A stretch of 64,000 bases of DNA from Chryseobacterium sp. LJ668. GTDB taxonomy: Bacteria; Bacteroidota; Bacteroidia; Flavobacteriales; Weeksellaceae. Both the position numbers and the translations under genes were made by a program. The stretch is from contig NZ_CP080443.1 in NCBI RefSeq assembly GCF_019613955.1, positions 3,147,001-3,211,000 of the forward strand, given 5' to 3'. Every line of letters begins with the position of its first letter. Position 1 is the stretch's first letter. Below are positions 61,820-64,000 of the stretch, one piece after another. The notes under the pieces were generated by a model. That model was not told the DNA's origin, did no database searches, and saw nothing but the letters and a program-made list of their open reading frames with translations.

Positions 61820-63379
61820 TTAGTAACCAGGATTTTGTTTAAGTATAGTTCCTGTAAGTTCCGCAAGAGGTATCGGCATAATTTCATTTTTCCCTGCTAC
61901 AAAACCTTTAGAAGCCAATTTTGCAGAAGCTTCTCCCCATCTTACCAAATCAAAAAACCGATGTCCCTCACCAGCAAGCTCTCTTCTTCTTTCATCTTTT
62001 ACCGCTTGAAGGGAAACGGGTACAGATGCCAATCCTACTCTTGCTCTCACGGCATCTAATAGAGCCTGAGCTCTAGCGCCAGATCCATTTAGAGCTTCTG
62101 CCTCCATTAAATAAGTATCTGCTAATCTTATCACCATATAATTCTGACGATAATTAAGTTCGGTAACTCCTAAAGTTGATTTTTTATCTGAAGTAGGCAT
62201 GAATTTATTAAGAAAATAACCTGTATCCTTATAAGCCGGTGCATAACTTGCTTTATTCTGCGCTTTTAATGTATTCATATTCAAAACAGTAGAATTCACA
62301 CGAGGATCATTTTGGATAAAATTGAACAGATCTGTGGTAATGGTATTAAAAGCCCAACCTGAAACAACATCAGGCGCGTTATTTGCAGGATTTGTTTGAA
62401 TAACTCTTGTATAAGATCTTGGCGCCGTCATTACGCAAATAGAATTTCCTTCATCTTTGCCTTGTCCCCAAAAGCCCCAATCAGATTTCCCTTGATCACT
62501 GTGGGATGCTTCAATAATAGATTCTGATGTAAATTCATAAGGATCTGCAGTTCCACCCAGTGCTACTCCTGCTTTCCAAAGATCATCATAGCTTGCCAAC
62601 AGTTTATATCCATATTGACTGGTTCCTCCTGGGGTTCCGTTTACATCTGCAAATTGTGCAGCAGCTTGGGCTTTTTTATTTTGATATAAATACACTTTGC
62701 CTAAAAGAGCTTTTGCCGCTCCTTGCGTTAATCTACCGTTTTGCTCTCCGCTTACCGTCATAGGAAGATTTGGCAAAGCTTCGTTCAGATCATTTTCTAT
62801 TTGAGCATAAACTTGTGCAGGTGCAACTTGCGGAACATTATAAAAATCGTCTGTTGCTTCAAAAGGTTTTAAAATAAGAGGAATATTTCCGAAAACCCTC
62901 AGTAAATCAAAATAATACATTGCCCGAAGAGTTTTTGCTTCCGCAATGAAGCGTTGCTTTAAATTTTCATCCATTGATGCCTTCGGAGCATTTTGGATAA
63001 GATCATTTGCTCTTGCAATACCCTGATAATAATCTTTCCAGTAACTTACAGGCATTGTAGTTGAGTTAATCTGAAAACTTGATGCTCCTTGAATACCTGC
63101 TCCGTCTGTAGCACTACCACCTCCTGCATAGAAATCGTCTGAAGCCGCATTGAAAAAAGTTACCATATTTTCAAAACCACCTGCATATTTTCTCATCACG
63201 TCATACGTGCCCACAAGACCAAAAAAACATTCCTGCTCATTTCTGAAAAAGTTATCTCCGGCAAATGCACCTTTGTATTCTTTTTCTTCCAAAGTGTCGT
63301 TATTACAAGCTACATTAAGAGTAGACACGCTCACTAAAAATGAAGCTGCTATTGATATTTTTAAAAATTTATTTTTCAT
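61820..63379 (-). CDS. susD: SusD/RagB family outer-membrane nutrient-binding lipoprotein
   Basis: A 519-residue lipoprotein (VSTLNVACNND, Cys about residue 25) that binds glycans beside the SusC channel on the cell surface. TPR-like helices are visible (KASMDENLKQRFIAEAKTLRAMYYFDLLRVFGNIPLI, GAAKALLGKVYLYQNKK), and the C-terminal RQNYMVIRLADTYLMEAEALN...RRRELAGEGHRFFDLVRWG block is diagnostic. It forms the second gene of the locus, 11 bases after susC. The bound sugar is inferred from the nearby enzymes to be a beta-glucan. Confidence 0.95.
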   Translation of the reverse strand: MKNKFLKISIAASFLVSVSTLNVACNNDTLEEKEYKGAFAGDNFFRNEQECFFGLVGTYDVMRKYAGGFENMVTFFNAASDDFYAGGGSATDGAGIQGASSFQINSTTMPVSYWKDYYQGIARANDLIQNAPKASMDENLKQRFIAEAKTLRAMYYFDLLRVFGNIPLILKPFEATDDFYNVPQVAPAQVYAQIENDLNEALPNLPMTVSGEQNGRLTQGAAKALLGKVYLYQNKKAQAAAQFADVNGTPGGTSQYGYKLLASYDDLWKAGVALGGTADPYEFTSESIIEASHSDQGKSDWGFWGQGKDEGNSICVMTAPRSYTRVIQTNPANNAPDVVSGWAFNTITTDLFNFIQNDPRVNSTVLNMNTLKAQNKASYAPAYKDTGYFLNKFMPTSDKKSTLGVTELNYRQNYMVIRLADTYLMEAEALNGSGARAQALLDAVRARVGLASVPVSLQAVKDERRRELAGEGHRFFDLVRWGEASAKLASKGFVAGKNEIMPIPLAELTGTILKQNPGY

Positions 63380-63390
63380 TGTACTAAAAA

Positions 63391-64000
63391 TTAGAAAGTT
63401 ATATTAGCTCCCAGTATAAAAGTTCTTGCCTGCGGATAAAATGCTCTGTCTATTCCAAAAGAGTCTCCAGCTGCAATTTCCGGATCGTACCCGGTATATT
63501 TTGTAAAAGTAACTAGGTTTTCGGCAGTTACATAAAAGCGTAGTTTGTTAACTCCAAAGTTTTGGGTAACATCCTGAGGAAGTGTATAGCCTAACTGAAT
63601 TAATTTAATTCTGAAATAGTCTCCTTTTTGCAGATACCAGTCAGATAGTCTTGAGTAATTTTTGTTTGCATCTGCTCGTGTTAATCTAGGATTTTCATTA
63701 GTAGAGCCTTCTCCCGTCCACCTGTCTAAGATTTTTGTTTGATAATTAGCATCTAACATATCCAATCTTCTTAAACCCTGAAAGATTTTGTTTCCTCCTG
63801 CACCCTGTCCGAATACCATAAAATCCCAGTTTTTATAGCTTAGATTTAAAGTAGCTCCAAAATTATATTTAGGAATCGAACTTCCCAAATTCACTTTATC
63901 CAAATCACTAATTACACCATCGCCGTTAGAATCTGCCCAGATAAAATCTCCAGGTTTTGCGTCTGTTTGAAGCACTTGTCCATTAGAATTTACATAGGCA
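63391..64000 (-). CDS. susC: SusC/RagA TonB-dependent outer-membrane channel, C-terminal part only
   Basis: The last 203 or so residues of a SusC-like beta-barrel; the reading frame is open to the window edge, so the gene continues to the right. The motif DFIWADSNGDGVISDLDKVNLGSSIPKYNFGATLNLSYKNWDFMVFGQGAGG and the closing strands up to FILGANITF are typical of the end of SusC barrels. It forms the import channel with SusD. The N-terminal plug and any carboxypeptidase-like domain are outside the window. Confidence 0.93.
   Translation of the reverse strand, partial: AYVNSNGQVLQTDAKPGDFIWADSNGDGVISDLDKVNLGSSIPKYNFGATLNLSYKNWDFMVFGQGAGGNKIFQGLRRLDMLDANYQTKILDRWTGEGSTNENPRLTRADANKNYSRLSDWYLQKGDYFRIKLIQLGYTLPQDVTQNFGVNKLRFYVTAENLVTFTKYTGYDPEIAAGDSFGIDRAFYPQARTFILGANITF

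Overview
The window reads as chromosomal DNA of a Flavobacteriia member close to Chryseobacterium (Weeksellaceae). This rests on the AT-rich composition, Bacteroidota promoter boxes (TAnnTTTG) with few Shine-Dalgarno sites, type IX secretion sorting domains, a SusC/SusD locus, and many lipoproteins of short signal-Cys type. No rRNA, tRNA, CRISPR array, transposase, prophage or integrase was found. Most of the window is ordinary chromosome; the accessory part is the glucan locus at the right end.

Layout. 1-5 kb: the 3' part of a UvrA gene, a small lipoprotein and a T9SS-exported repeat protein, then a 333-base gene-free stretch holding an inverted pair of DnaA-box-like 9-mers, a promoter with a short terminated transcript and a second hairpin. 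5-8.7 kb: a GNAT / VOC / divergent endonuclease V operon, an M28 peptidase and a methionine-type aminotransferase. 8.8-13 kb: a membrane pyrophosphatase with a C-terminal OmpA domain, a soluble pyrophosphatase and a one-helix membrane protein. 13-21 kb: a long leftward run with envelope genes (dacB-type PBP4, YkuD_2 protein, LolD-like ATPase, histidine kinase) together with pepE, radC and a FemAB-like gene. 21-26.5 kb: transaldolase/FSA, pyruvate dehydrogenase E2 and E1 alpha, a PAP2-like membrane protein, a BlaI-type regulator and an RRM protein.

26.8-31.2 kb: thioesterase, then a copper module made of an AraC regulator with an HMA-like CxxC head, a (TAAC)10 repeat and a CopA ATPase with one HMA and three metal-binding repeats. 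31-37 kb: DUF72, polysaccharide deacetylase, YggS, a sigma-54 activator lacking its DNA-binding domain, MATE and GNAT. 37-47 kb: S9 peptidase, DoxX, Era, SMR pump, methyltransferase, Map, HAD phosphatase, acyl-ACP desaturase, GpmI, YciH. 47-54.4 kb: LRR protein, PhoX-like T9SS protein, a large di-haem peroxidase, nucleoside phosphorylase, an amphipathic stress-like protein and FabI.

54.5-64 kb: a leftward polysaccharide utilisation locus, SusC (cut by the window edge), SusD, a CBM/PKD-like surface lipoprotein, GH30, GH3, GH16 and a second GH30. The enzyme set fits a mixed beta-1,3/beta-1,6-glucan such as laminarin or fungal wall glucan: GH16 and GH30 would cleave chains and GH3 would release glucose. 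Points most worth a second look are the pyrophosphatase-OmpA fusion, the HTH-less sigma-54 activator, the DnaA-box pair with the adjacent small transcript, the repeat tract before copA, the peroxidase with a large unassigned N-terminal domain, and several genes whose -7 box nearly touches the start codon.
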